Source of the DNA: DAOUAE01 sp034433795
GTDB lineage: Bacteria > Chloroflexota > UBA6077 > FW602-bin22 > DAOUAE01
DNA length: 7,016 bases
Reading direction: 5' to 3'
Assembly: GCA_034433795.1 (NCBI GenBank)
Contig: DAOUAE010000059.1
Location: 1 to 7,016, forward strand
A program made the translations under genes and the position numbers. Shown piece after piece: positions 1-5,973 of the stretch. The notes beneath the pieces were generated by a model. That model searched no databases, was not told the DNA's origin, and was given only the letters and a program-made list of their open reading frames with translations. Within the stretch, counting starts at the first letter, position 1. Each line of letters starts with the position of its first letter.

Positions 1-183
1 GTGCGGTCGGAGGGGTTTCGGCAGCGCCTGCAGGCGACCGGCGTTCCCGGCCCCTACCTGGTCTACGCCTTCGGCCTGAGCCCGGATCTGCGGGCGCCGG
101 CTGAGGCGCGACAGCAGAAGATCGGTTTGCTGACCCCGCGGGGCGAGATCGTCGCCCCGGCAGAGGAGGTCGCCGGCCTTTGA
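1..183 (+). CDS. C-terminal fragment of an unidentified protein
   Basis: An open frame runs from the first base of the window to a TGA at 181-183, giving 60 residues. The GTG at base 1 is there by chance of the window edge and I do not take it as a real start; the gene probably begins upstream. The end reads like the closing strand and turn of a globular domain (PYLVYAFGLSPDLRAP, then GLLTPRGEIVAPAEE). It vaguely recalls the tails of TIM-barrel glycoside hydrolases that end in a 'G-L-L-x-P-x-G' phrase, but this is only an impression and I do not assign a family. Codon use is typical of the GC-rich genes further on. A perfect terminator hairpin begins 22 bases after the stop, which supports this being the true end of a transcription unit. 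Confidence 0.6.
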   Translation: MRSEGFRQRLQATGVPGPYLVYAFGLSPDLRAPAEARQQKIGLLTPRGEIVAPAEEVAGL

Positions 184-204
184 GGGGCCGGTGCTGCACG
201 TCAT

Positions 205-245
205 CGACCGCCGGGGAGAGTGACCACCCCGGCGGTCGTTTTATT
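205..245 (+). terminator. Rho-independent terminator of the leftmost gene
   Basis: A perfect 12-bp stem pairs 205-216 (CGACCGCCGGGG) with 227-238 around a 10-base loop (217-226). It is followed directly by a T-rich tail (TTTTATT, 239-245). It lies just after the stop codon at 181-183, so it ends the gene entering from the left. The tail is on the plus strand; there is no equivalent T tract on the other side, so it is one-directional. Confidence 0.9.
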
Positions 246-262
246 ACGCGCCGGAGAGGGGA

Positions 263-290
263 CTCCTGGCCGGCGGTTGGCGGCCAGGAG
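263..290. repeat. Perfect hairpin, 10-bp arms
   Basis: CTCCTGGCCG (263-272) is the exact reverse complement of 281-290, with an 8-base loop. It sits about 25 bases after the terminator tail of the left gene. Neither side has a T tract, so it is not a classic terminator. It could be a processed or secondary RNA structure, or GC-rich chance. Confidence 0.6.
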
Positions 291-514
291 GGGCGCCTGA
301 GGGCCGATCCGCGCGCCACGGCCGGGTCCTCTCGGCTGACCGGGGCCAGGGGATGAGTGTCCGGGGCTCTGGCCTTCCTCCGCCTGAGGCGATGGCCGGG
401 CAGCGGTCGGTGGGTGCGCGCCCGACCGCTGCCCACCGGTTCTCGCCGGATCGGAGCGTGGTGGCGCGGTCCGGCCGGCCTCCACCGGAGCGTCGTCTCC
501 CGGGCGAGCCGCCG
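291..514. other. Gene-less convergent spacer
   Basis: This stretch lies between the left gene and the convergent catalase gene. Short open frames exist on both strands, but they overlap each other, have no recognisable ribosome-binding site, and translate to Arg/Pro/Gly-rich text typical of GC-rich noise. I see no tRNA, rRNA or known riboswitch pattern. What stands out is inverted repeats: the 13-bp hairpin at 398-434 is inside it, and 263-290 and 523-552 flank it. Confidence 0.6.
398..434. repeat. Perfect hairpin, 13-bp arms
   Basis: GGGCAGCGGTCGG (398-410) is the exact reverse complement of 422-434, around an 11-base loop (411-421). A 13-bp uninterrupted match is unlikely by chance even at this GC content. 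No T-rich tail follows on either strand, so a rho-independent terminator is not supported. It could be part of a small RNA, a transcript-end structure, or a scattered palindromic repeat unit. Confidence 0.65.
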
Positions 515-552
515 AGAACGAAGGCCCCCGGTCCGCTGCCGGACCGGGGGCC
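515..552 (-). terminator. Rho-independent terminator of the catalase gene
   Basis: A perfect 13-bp stem pairs 523-535 with 540-552 (key strand GGCCCCCGGTCC at 523-534) around a 4-base loop. Read on the minus strand it begins 18 bases after the TAG of the catalase gene. The sequence after the stem is moderately T-rich (TTCGTTCT, 522 down to 515). Position and stem strength make it the obvious end of the catalase transcript; the interrupted U tract is the one weakness. Confidence 0.8.
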
Positions 553-570
553 ACGCCCGGGCGAGGGGGC

Positions 571-1464
571 CTAGGAGGCCGCAGCCTGGAGTTTCTGGGC
601 CAGGGCGATGATCTCGGCCGGGTCGTACTCCGGGGCCATCTCCTCGGGCAGCGGCGGCAGCACCGGCACCGGACCGCCGGCCGGCGGCCCGTCCACCACC
701 TGGAGGTCGCCGTCGCCGGTGGGCGCCGGTCCGCGCCAGATCTGAGCGATGTCGCGGTAGTCGTTCGGGCTGAAGCGATAGAGGGTCCGGTGCACGCCCA
801 TCGCCTCGTACTTCCGCGCCTCGGGGAACCTGGCGTTCTCGATCCGCGGGATCGGCAGGAGTTTGGTCATGTTCACCCCGGTCAGCGTCTCCAGGGCCCT
901 GGCGTAGGCCGTGGCGTGGACGCCGCCGCGGACCAGGAGATAGCCGATCATCTCGCGGGCCACCGGGTTGGTGGTCATCTCGTAGACCCGGATCTTCTGC
1001 AGCCGGGCGCCGCACTCCAGAAAGAAGTTGTGCAGGAGGTCCAGGATCAGGTTGCCACTGCAGAAGACGTAGTCGCCGCTCCAGGCGGCCCCCATCGAGT
1101 TGCCGACCAGGGCGGTCTGGGCGGTGGCGATGAAGTGGTGGGTGTTGCGCAGGTCCTTGGCCACCCCCAGCGGTGCGGCCTCCGGCGGCGCCGGCCTGGT
1201 CGCCCCGGTGATCAGCAGGTTGACCGTGGCCGCCACCAGTTCGATGTGGCCCAGCTCCTCGGTGGCGATGTTGGCGATGAGGTCGCGGTAGGGCTTGAGT
1301 TTATCGTGGGCCCGGAAGTTGAAGGACTGGTAGGTGTAGTTCATCAGCGTCGACATCTCGCCGAAGCGCCCGCCGAGCAGCTCCTGGACGGCCGCCGCGG
1401 CGTTGGGGTCGCTCTCCTTGGGCGCCGGCAGTTCGATCTGCAGCCGGTCGATGCGCAGGAACAT
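571..1464 (-). CDS. Manganese catalase (non-heme, dimanganese)
   Basis: The 297-residue product matches the manganese catalase family: a cytoplasmic ferritin-like four-helix bundle that dismutates hydrogen peroxide to water and oxygen with a two-manganese centre. Ligands can be placed: E36 (in FGEMSTLMNYTYQSFNFR), E70 and H73 (ATEELGHIE), E150 (NFFLECGARLQ) and H183 (RGGVHATAY). The E36/E70/H73 numbering and the 33-residue gap between the last two fit the known Thermus-type enzyme. Length is normal for the family, with an acidic, Pro-rich C-terminal tail (about residues 245-297) that usually wraps neighbouring subunits of the hexamer. The ATG start is supported by a purine-rich ribosome site (GGGAAGGGGG) six bases upstream. 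It is a single-gene unit with its own strong promoter, operator and terminator, so peroxide- or metal-responsive control is the likely logic. The Bacillus spore-coat protein CotJC belongs to the same family, but catalase is the better name here. Confidence 0.95.
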   Translation of the reverse strand: MFLRIDRLQIELPAPKESDPNAAAAVQELLGGRFGEMSTLMNYTYQSFNFRAHDKLKPYRDLIANIATEELGHIELVAATVNLLITGATRPAPPEAAPLGVAKDLRNTHHFIATAQTALVGNSMGAAWSGDYVFCSGNLILDLLHNFFLECGARLQKIRVYEMTTNPVAREMIGYLLVRGGVHATAYARALETLTGVNMTKLLPIPRIENARFPEARKYEAMGVHRTLYRFSPNDYRDIAQIWRGPAPTGDGDLQVVDGPPAGGPVPVLPPLPEEMAPEYDPAEIIALAQKLQAAAS

Positions 1465-1507
1465 CGCTGTCCCCCTTCCCTCATGGTGTCCGGCAGTCGG
1501 ATCCGAG

Positions 1508-1540
1508 GGCGCGCCCCGGGGCGAGGCCGGTTCCGGCCTT
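1508..1540 (-). repeat. Self-complementary leader of the catalase mRNA
   Basis: Between the operator and the catalase start the roughly 100-base leader contains AGGCCGG (1524-1530) facing CCGGCCT (1533-1539), and the 12-bp palindrome CGCCCCGGGGCG (1512-1523). They touch at 1523/1524, so both could fold. They may shape the 5' end of the message, but at this GC content short palindromes are common and I assign no function. Confidence 0.35.
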
Positions 1541-1541
1541 C

Positions 1542-1570
1542 TTCAGAATCATTCCTGGAATGATTCTGAA
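1542..1570 (-). promoter_or_regulatory. 29-bp palindromic operator with two Fur/PerR-type cores
   Basis: TTCAGAATCATTCC (1542-1555) and its exact reverse complement (1557-1570) flank one central base, T1556: 14-bp perfect arms. Each half also contains its own dyad, GAATCATTC (1546-1554) and GAATGATTC (1558-1566), both with the core AAT-n-ATT shared by Fur, Zur and PerR boxes. The two dyad centres (1550 and 1562) are 12 bp apart, about one helical turn, so two dimers could bind the same face. The palindrome begins 4 bases downstream of the -10 hexamer and covers the expected transcription start near 1568, the classic place for a repressor. That a Fur-family (PerR-like) protein binds here is inference from the core and from the catalase target; the full 15-bp PerR consensus is matched only partly. 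Confidence 0.8.
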
Positions 1571-1574
1571 CTGG

Positions 1575-1603
1575 ATCATACCGCCCCAGACGGGTCCTGT
1601 CAA
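1575..1603 (-). promoter_or_regulatory. Strong sigma-70/SigA-type promoter of the catalase gene
   Basis: On the minus strand a perfect -35 TTGACA (1603 to 1598) is followed after exactly 17 bases by TATGAT (1580 to 1575), five of six consensus bases. Expected start is near 1568, inside the palindromic operator, giving a leader of about 100 bases. A near-consensus promoter in such GC-rich DNA, directly abutting an operator, fits a gene that is normally repressed and strongly induced on demand. Confidence 0.9.
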
Positions 1604-1886
1604 GAGGTCTGTCGCACGGCTCTGGACCGTGGCCGGCGCGTCAGCCGCCGCGGGGAGGTCAGCCTCGGGGCGCGCTGGTTCGGGCCAGTGCTCGCCAGGG
1701 CCGCCGGCGGTCCGGTGCCGGCCGGGCGGGGGCCGCGCCGGCGGGCGGCGCGTGGCGCGGGGCGCTGGCAGGGAGCCGACGGTCGCCCGTCGGGAGCGGG
1801 TCCCGGCGCCGCGCCGGGTCATCGGCCGGTCGACCGGCGCCACTCTTCAGGACGGTGGGGGGCGCGCGCCGGGGGCGAGGGGGCCG
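1604..1886. other. Gene-less divergent spacer
   Basis: This stretch separates the catalase promoter from the promoter of the plus-strand operon. Frames on both strands are open only because stop codons are rare in such GC-rich DNA; their translations are Arg/Gly/Pro/Ala-rich with no family likeness and no ribosome-binding site. I see no RNA gene, no clear terminator and no repeat array. It is unusually long for a simple divergent promoter region and may be a decayed gene. Confidence 0.6.
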
Positions 1887-1916
1887 TTGATCTGCCGGCG
1901 GGCCGCCGGCTATACT
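1887..1916 (+). promoter_or_regulatory. Probable promoter of the GGT-like/glycosyltransferase operon
   Basis: TTGATC (1887-1892) resembles a -35 box (first four of six bases) and is followed after 18 bases by TATACT (1911-1916), a good -10 that stands out as an AT-rich island in GC-rich surroundings. The start would be near 1923, leaving a leader of about 26 bases before the ATG at 1949. The first gene has a good ribosome site (GGAGGG, 1938-1943). Confidence 0.65.
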
Positions 1917-1925
1917 GCCGGCAGA
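1891..1925 (+). promoter_or_regulatory. 9-bp inverted repeat spanning the -10 region
   Basis: TCTGCCGGC (1891-1899) and GCCGGCAGA (1917-1925) are exact reverse complements 17 bases apart. The left arm overlaps the end of the -35 box and the right arm begins directly after the -10 hexamer. A third GCCGGC occurs at 1905-1910. This layout suits a repressor operator or a transcript-start structure. GC-rich palindromes such as GCCGGC are common here, so the extra matching TCT/AGA flanks are the main support. Confidence 0.45.
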
Positions 1926-1948
1926 GGTTTGCGGTCTGGAGGGCGACG

Positions 1949-3562
1949 ATGGGGCGTTTTCCCGAGCACGCCAGCTGGCTGGTCCAGGGGCCGCCCCCCG
2001 AGCGGGGGATCGTCGCGGCCCGCCATGGTCTGGTGGCCACCTCGCATCCGCTGGCCACCCAGGCCGGCCTCTGGATGCTCCGCCAGGGTGGCAACGCCGT
2101 CGACGCCGCCGTGGCCGCCGGGGCGGTCCTGACGGTCGTCGAGCCCTCGGCCAGCCACCTGGGGGGCGATGTGTTTCTGCTCATCGCCACCCCCGACGGC
2201 CGGGTGACGGCCATCAACGGCAGCGGCGCTGCCCCACAGGCCGCCCGGCCCGACCTCTTCCCCGACGGTCTCCCGCAGCGGGGCGTGCGGGCGGTCAGCG
2301 TGCCGGGCTGTGTCGACGGCTGGCTCACCGCCCTCGAACGCTTCGGCCGCCTGCCCCGCGCAACCGTCCTGGCCCCGGCCATCGCCTACGCCGAGGAAGG
2401 GTTCCCCCTCAGCCTGCGCATGGCCCAGGTCATCGCCCAGCACGCCGACCTCCTGCGGACCTACCCGACCTCGGCCGCCGTCTTTCTGCCCGACGGACGC
2501 CCGCCGGCGCCGGGCAGCCTCTTCCGCCAGCCGGATCTCGCCCGGACGCTCCGGCAGATCGCCGAGGGGGGACGCGAGGCCTTCTACCAGGGCGAGATCG
2601 CCCGTGAGATCGCCGCCTTTCTGCGTGAGAGCGGCGGGCTCCTCGACCGGGCCGACCTGGCCGCCCACCGGACCGAAGTGCTTCCTCCCATCCAGACCAC
2701 CTATCGGGGCTACACCGTCTACGAGCAGCCGCCGGTCTCCCAGGGCTTCATCCTGCTGCTGATGCTCAATCTCCTCGAGGGCTTCGACCTCGGGGCGCTT
2801 GGCCTCAACACCGCCGAGACGGTGCATCTGATGGTGGAGGCCAAGAAACTGGCCTTCGCCGACCGGCTGGCCTACGCCGGCGACCCGGCCTGGGTCCACT
2901 GGCCGCTGGACGCCCTCCTCACCAAGGCGTTCGCCGCCGAGCGGCGGCGCGGGATCGACCCGGCCCGGGCCCGGGAGCCCGTCCCCGACCCGGACCCCTG
3001 GCGCTTCGGTCGCGACACCACCTACCTCTGCGCCGCCGACCGCGAGGGCTACGCCGTCTCGTTCATCCAGAGCATCTTCCACGCCTTCGGCTGCGGGGTC
3101 GTCGCCGGGCGGACGGGCGTGCTCCTCAACAACCGTCTCTTCGGCTTCAGCCTGGACCCCCGGAGCCCCAACTGCCTGGCGCCGGGGAAGCGCCCCATCC
3201 ACACCCTCAACACCTATCTCGTCGCCCGTGACGGCCGGCCCTTCCTCGTCGGCGGGACGCCCGGCGCCGACTTCCAGGTTCAGACCAACCTCCAGGTCCT
3301 CTGCAACGTCCTGGACTTCGGCCTGAACATCCAGGCGGCGGTCGAGGCCCCCCGCTGGCTGCACCAGGCCGATAATACCCTCTTCCTGGAGGGGCGGCTG
3401 GCCGCCCTGGCCGAACCCCTGCGGGCCCGGGGGCATCGGGTCGCGGTCGGCCCCGACTGGGGGGCCAGCGGCCGGGCCCAGCTGATTATGATCCATCCCG
3501 ACACGGGGGTGCTCCTGGGGGCGAGCGATCCCCGCTGGGATGGGGGTGCCGCGGGCTGGTGA
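1949..3562 (+). CDS. Gamma-glutamyltransferase-like Ntn-hydrolase
   Basis: The 537-residue product belongs to the gamma-glutamyltranspeptidase family, whose precursors cut themselves before a Thr that becomes the N-terminal nucleophile of the small subunit. That site is D356-T357-T358 (GRDTTYLCAADREGYAVSF), so T357 is the expected nucleophile, predicting a large subunit of about 356 and a small one of about 181 residues. Other family marks: HGLVATSHPLATQAG near residue 26, the GGNAVDAAVAA helix (48-58), VEPSASHLGGD (64-74), LLNNR (392-396), GKRPIHTLN (413-421), GGTPGADFQ (435-443) and a C-terminal GASDPRWDG. It most resembles the Bacillus YwrD group. It has no signal peptide, unlike classical periplasmic GGT, so a cytoplasmic enzyme is likely. 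Where classical GGTs have an Arg in an R-E-M-A-P phrase, this protein has S-G-A-A-P (92-96), so the acceptor or acyl group may differ. ATG1949 is chosen for GGAGGG five bases upstream; upstream extension would run through the promoter. Its stop overlaps the next gene by four bases. Confidence 0.9.
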   Translation: MGRFPEHASWLVQGPPPERGIVAARHGLVATSHPLATQAGLWMLRQGGNAVDAAVAAGAVLTVVEPSASHLGGDVFLLIATPDGRVTAINGSGAAPQAARPDLFPDGLPQRGVRAVSVPGCVDGWLTALERFGRLPRATVLAPAIAYAEEGFPLSLRMAQVIAQHADLLRTYPTSAAVFLPDGRPPAPGSLFRQPDLARTLRQIAEGGREAFYQGEIAREIAAFLRESGGLLDRADLAAHRTEVLPPIQTTYRGYTVYEQPPVSQGFILLLMLNLLEGFDLGALGLNTAETVHLMVEAKKLAFADRLAYAGDPAWVHWPLDALLTKAFAAERRRGIDPARAREPVPDPDPWRFGRDTTYLCAADREGYAVSFIQSIFHAFGCGVVAGRTGVLLNNRLFGFSLDPRSPNCLAPGKRPIHTLNTYLVARDGRPFLVGGTPGADFQVQTNLQVLCNVLDFGLNIQAAVEAPRWLHQADNTLFLEGRLAALAEPLRARGHRVAVGPDWGASGRAQLIMIHPDTGVLLGASDPRWDGGAAGW

Positions 3563-5973
3563 GGATGAGGCCACGACCGGAGACGCTGGGGCGACCGGCC
3601 TGGCCACCGGCCGCCGGCCTTCTCGCCCTGGCCCGGCGGCTGGCGACGGGGACCGGGCCCCTCCTGGTCGGGCTCCTCCTGCTCCTGGCCTGGGGGCTCC
3701 GGCTCGATCTCCTCGACGCCCGCAATCTGAGCGGCGAGGAGGCCCGGCTCCTCTGGTTCGCCCGGACGCTGCCGCCCGATCTGGGGAGCGCGCTGGGCCG
3801 CGATCTCCAGAGCCCGCTTTTCGCCTGGGGGCTCTCCGGCTGGCTCTCGCTGGCCGGATCCGATCTCCTGGCGGCGCGGCTGCCGGCGGCCCTGGCCGGG
3901 CTGGTGGGCGTCGCCGCTCTGGTCCGGCTGGGCTGGTGGGCCGGCGGCCCGGCCCTGGGACTGCTGGCCGGGCTCTTTCTGGCCCTGGCCCGGCCGCATC
4001 TCGGCTGGTCGCAGACGGTCGGCCCCCTGGCCCTGGCCGCGACCGTCTGGCTTCTGGGCTGGCTGCTCCTGCGCCATCTTCCTGACCGGCCGGGGCGAGC
4101 CCTTCTGGGCTACGGCCTGGCCGGGGCGCTGGCGGTGGCCCTGGCGCCGCTCATGGTCGGTCCGGCGCTGGCCGGACTGCTGGGGGGGCTTCTCTGGGCG
4201 CTGGCCGGTGGGCGCGGCCCGAGGCCCCGTCTGGCCGTGGCCGGGTGGGGGCTGCTGGCCGCCGGCCTGCTCCTGGCCCCGCTGGGGGGGCTGGCCGGGG
4301 TCGGCTGGCTGCGGCTGGAGGGCGCGCCGGCCGGGCGGAGCGGCTGGCGGGCCTTCGGCGACCTCTACGCCGCGCTCCTCACCCTGGGGCTCTCGGTCCG
4401 GATCGAGCAGGTCCGGGGGCTGGCCTGGGGGCTGGTGCTCCTGGCGCTGGCCGGGCTGGCGCTGGCCTGGCGCTGGCCGGGGGAAGAGCGGCGCCGGGTG
4501 CGGGGGCTGGCCGGCCTGGCGGTCCTGGCGCTGGGCGGGGCGGCCGCGCTCCTGGGAGTGCTCACCCAGGTGCCGGCCCTGCGGGCGCCGGTCATCACCG
4601 TCGAGACCTATCCCCTGGCCCTGCCGGGCTACGCCCTGCTCCTGGGGATCGTGGTCGTGGCCCTGCTCCGCCGCCTCCGGCCGGCCGGGCTGCTCCTGGC
4701 CCTGGGGCTGGCCGGCCTGAGCCTCTGGACGCTCGGCGACTACCGGGCCGGCCGGGTCGACCGCGACCACTTCCTCAGCCTGGGCCGGGCGCTTCTGGCC
4801 TACGCCCGGCCCGGCGAGGCCGTCGTCCTCTACCCCGAAAGCGACTGGCCGCTCTTTCGGGCCGCCGGCGCGGGACCGCTGCCGGTCCTGCACCTGGACG
4901 CCCGACCGCTCCCGGCGGCCGAGCGCCGGGCCGAGGTCCGGCGACTGCTGGCCTCGGGAACGACCGGTCTCTGGGTGGTGGTCAACCCGGACGCGCCGGC
5001 GGTGGACCCGGAGCGGGTGGTCCTGGCCGAGCTGGGGCGTGTCTGGCCCCTGCGGGCGACCTTCACGTTCGGCTCCCGGCAGCTGCTCCTCTACGCGCCG
5101 GCGGGGCGCGATCTCGCGCTGGCCGCCGACTTCCGGCCGCTGGTCGAACGCCGGGAGACCGTCGCGCCGGGGCTCGTCCTCCTCGGCTACGACCAGGTGG
5201 TCCGGCGGGTGACGGCCGGGGAGCGGCTCACTCTGGTCCTCTACTGGCGGGTTGAGGCCGGCGGCGCGGCCGTCCGGCGGCTGCGGCTGGAGCTGATCCA
5301 GGGCGAGGAGGTCCTGACCCAGCGGAGCCACCCTCTCGAGGCGGGGGCGGGCGGCCTGGTCCGCGACCAGTGGGATCTGGGAGTGCCGATCGGCGCGGGC
5401 GGCGAGGTCACCTTTCGGCTGCGCCTCTTCGACGTCCAGGATCAGGAGGTCGCCCGGCTGGCCCTGGGCCGGCTGACCGTTGTCCCGGTCGGCCGGCCGC
5501 CGCGCCAGAGCGTCGGTCCGACCGGCCAGGAGCGGCGGGTCTACCTGGGCACCGAGATCGAACTGCGCGGCTTCGCCCTGAGTCCCGCTCTCGACCGGCC
5601 GCTGCCGCCGGGCGGGACGCTCGACCTCACGCTCTTCTGGCGGCCGCTCCGGGTGCCGAGCGGCGATTACAACGTCTTCGTCCAGGTGCTCCGCCACCCG
5701 GCCGAGGCCGGCGGGCGCGACCGCGATCGTCTCTACGCCATCCGCGACCAGCGGCCGGTGGACGACACCTACCCGACTCTCTCCTGGGTGCCGGGCGAGG
5801 AGATCGCCGACCACTACCGGCTGACCCTGGACCCGGCGACGCCCCCGGGCCGTTACCGCCTCCTGGTTGGCCTCTACGACCGGGGCACCGGTCGGCGTCT
5901 CCCGGTCCGGGGCGAGGACGGGGCGGTCCTGGGCGACGCTCTCCCTCTGGTCGAGTTCCAGGTTGCCCCCTGA
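3559..5973 (+). CDS. GT-C-type membrane glycosyltransferase (family 39-like) with tandem C-terminal beta domains
   Basis: The 804-residue product has three parts. Residues about 33-391 hold roughly 11-12 hydrophobic segments (for example 33-50, 104-126, 129-145, 155-173, 226-249, 287-303, 315-336, 352-370, 375-391), as in PMT/ArnT-like glycosyltransferases that move sugars from polyprenyl-phosphate donors outside the membrane. The first large loop has SGEEARLLWFARTL (58-71) and QSPLFAWGLS (84-93) where relatives have an acidic 'DE' pair and 'PPL', and ARPHLGWSQTVGPLAL (144-159) echoes the family's 'SQ-x-R-x-Y' region. Residues about 400-515 form a soluble alpha/beta segment (HFLSLGRALLAYARPGEAVV onward). 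Residues about 530-804 are two beta-sandwich-like modules, with repeated cues GERLTLVLYWR/GGTLDLTLFWR and LRLFD/VGLYD, the second ending in YPTLSWVPGE and PPGRYRL. These suggest a Chloroflexota-style protein. The start is GTG3559 (GTGA overlap with the upstream stop) or ATG3565 in the same frame. Substrate unknown. Confidence 0.75.
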   Translation: MRMRPRPETLGRPAWPPAAGLLALARRLATGTGPLLVGLLLLLAWGLRLDLLDARNLSGEEARLLWFARTLPPDLGSALGRDLQSPLFAWGLSGWLSLAGSDLLAARLPAALAGLVGVAALVRLGWWAGGPALGLLAGLFLALARPHLGWSQTVGPLALAATVWLLGWLLLRHLPDRPGRALLGYGLAGALAVALAPLMVGPALAGLLGGLLWALAGGRGPRPRLAVAGWGLLAAGLLLAPLGGLAGVGWLRLEGAPAGRSGWRAFGDLYAALLTLGLSVRIEQVRGLAWGLVLLALAGLALAWRWPGEERRRVRGLAGLAVLALGGAAALLGVLTQVPALRAPVITVETYPLALPGYALLLGIVVVALLRRLRPAGLLLALGLAGLSLWTLGDYRAGRVDRDHFLSLGRALLAYARPGEAVVLYPESDWPLFRAAGAGPLPVLHLDARPLPAAERRAEVRRLLASGTTGLWVVVNPDAPAVDPERVVLAELGRVWPLRATFTFGSRQLLLYAPAGRDLALAADFRPLVERRETVAPGLVLLGYDQVVRRVTAGERLTLVLYWRVEAGGAAVRRLRLELIQGEEVLTQRSHPLEAGAGGLVRDQWDLGVPIGAGGEVTFRLRLFDVQDQEVARLALGRLTVVPVGRPPRQSVGPTGQERRVYLGTEIELRGFALSPALDRPLPPGGTLDLTLFWRPLRVPSGDYNVFVQVLRHPAEAGGRDRDRLYAIRDQRPVDDTYPTLSWVPGEEIADHYRLTLDPATPPGRYRLLVGLYDRGTGRRLPVRGEDGAVLGDALPLVEFQVAP

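Noticed and set aside
291..514. Possible riboswitch or tRNA in the structured spacer
   Set aside because: The hairpins are simple and isolated; no cloverleaf, anticodon arm or known aptamer core could be built by eye.
790..1563. 257-codon plus-strand frame
   Set aside because: It is antisense to the manganese catalase, which has all its metal ligands, a ribosome site, promoter and terminator.
1403..1948. N-terminal extension of the GGT-like gene to 719 residues
   Set aside because: The extension would run antisense through the catalase start, operator and both promoters, and reads as unstructured Arg/Gly text. GGAGGG before ATG1949 and family alignment favour the shorter form.
1910..3607. 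565-codon open frame on the minus strand
   Set aside because: It is antisense to the well-supported GGT-like gene; its Gly/Asp/Val-rich product matches no family and has no ribosome-binding site.
4245..5255. 336-codon plus-strand frame inside the glycosyltransferase gene
   Set aside because: It is an out-of-frame shadow, dominated by Gly/Ala/Pro/Arg, within a coherent membrane protein frame.
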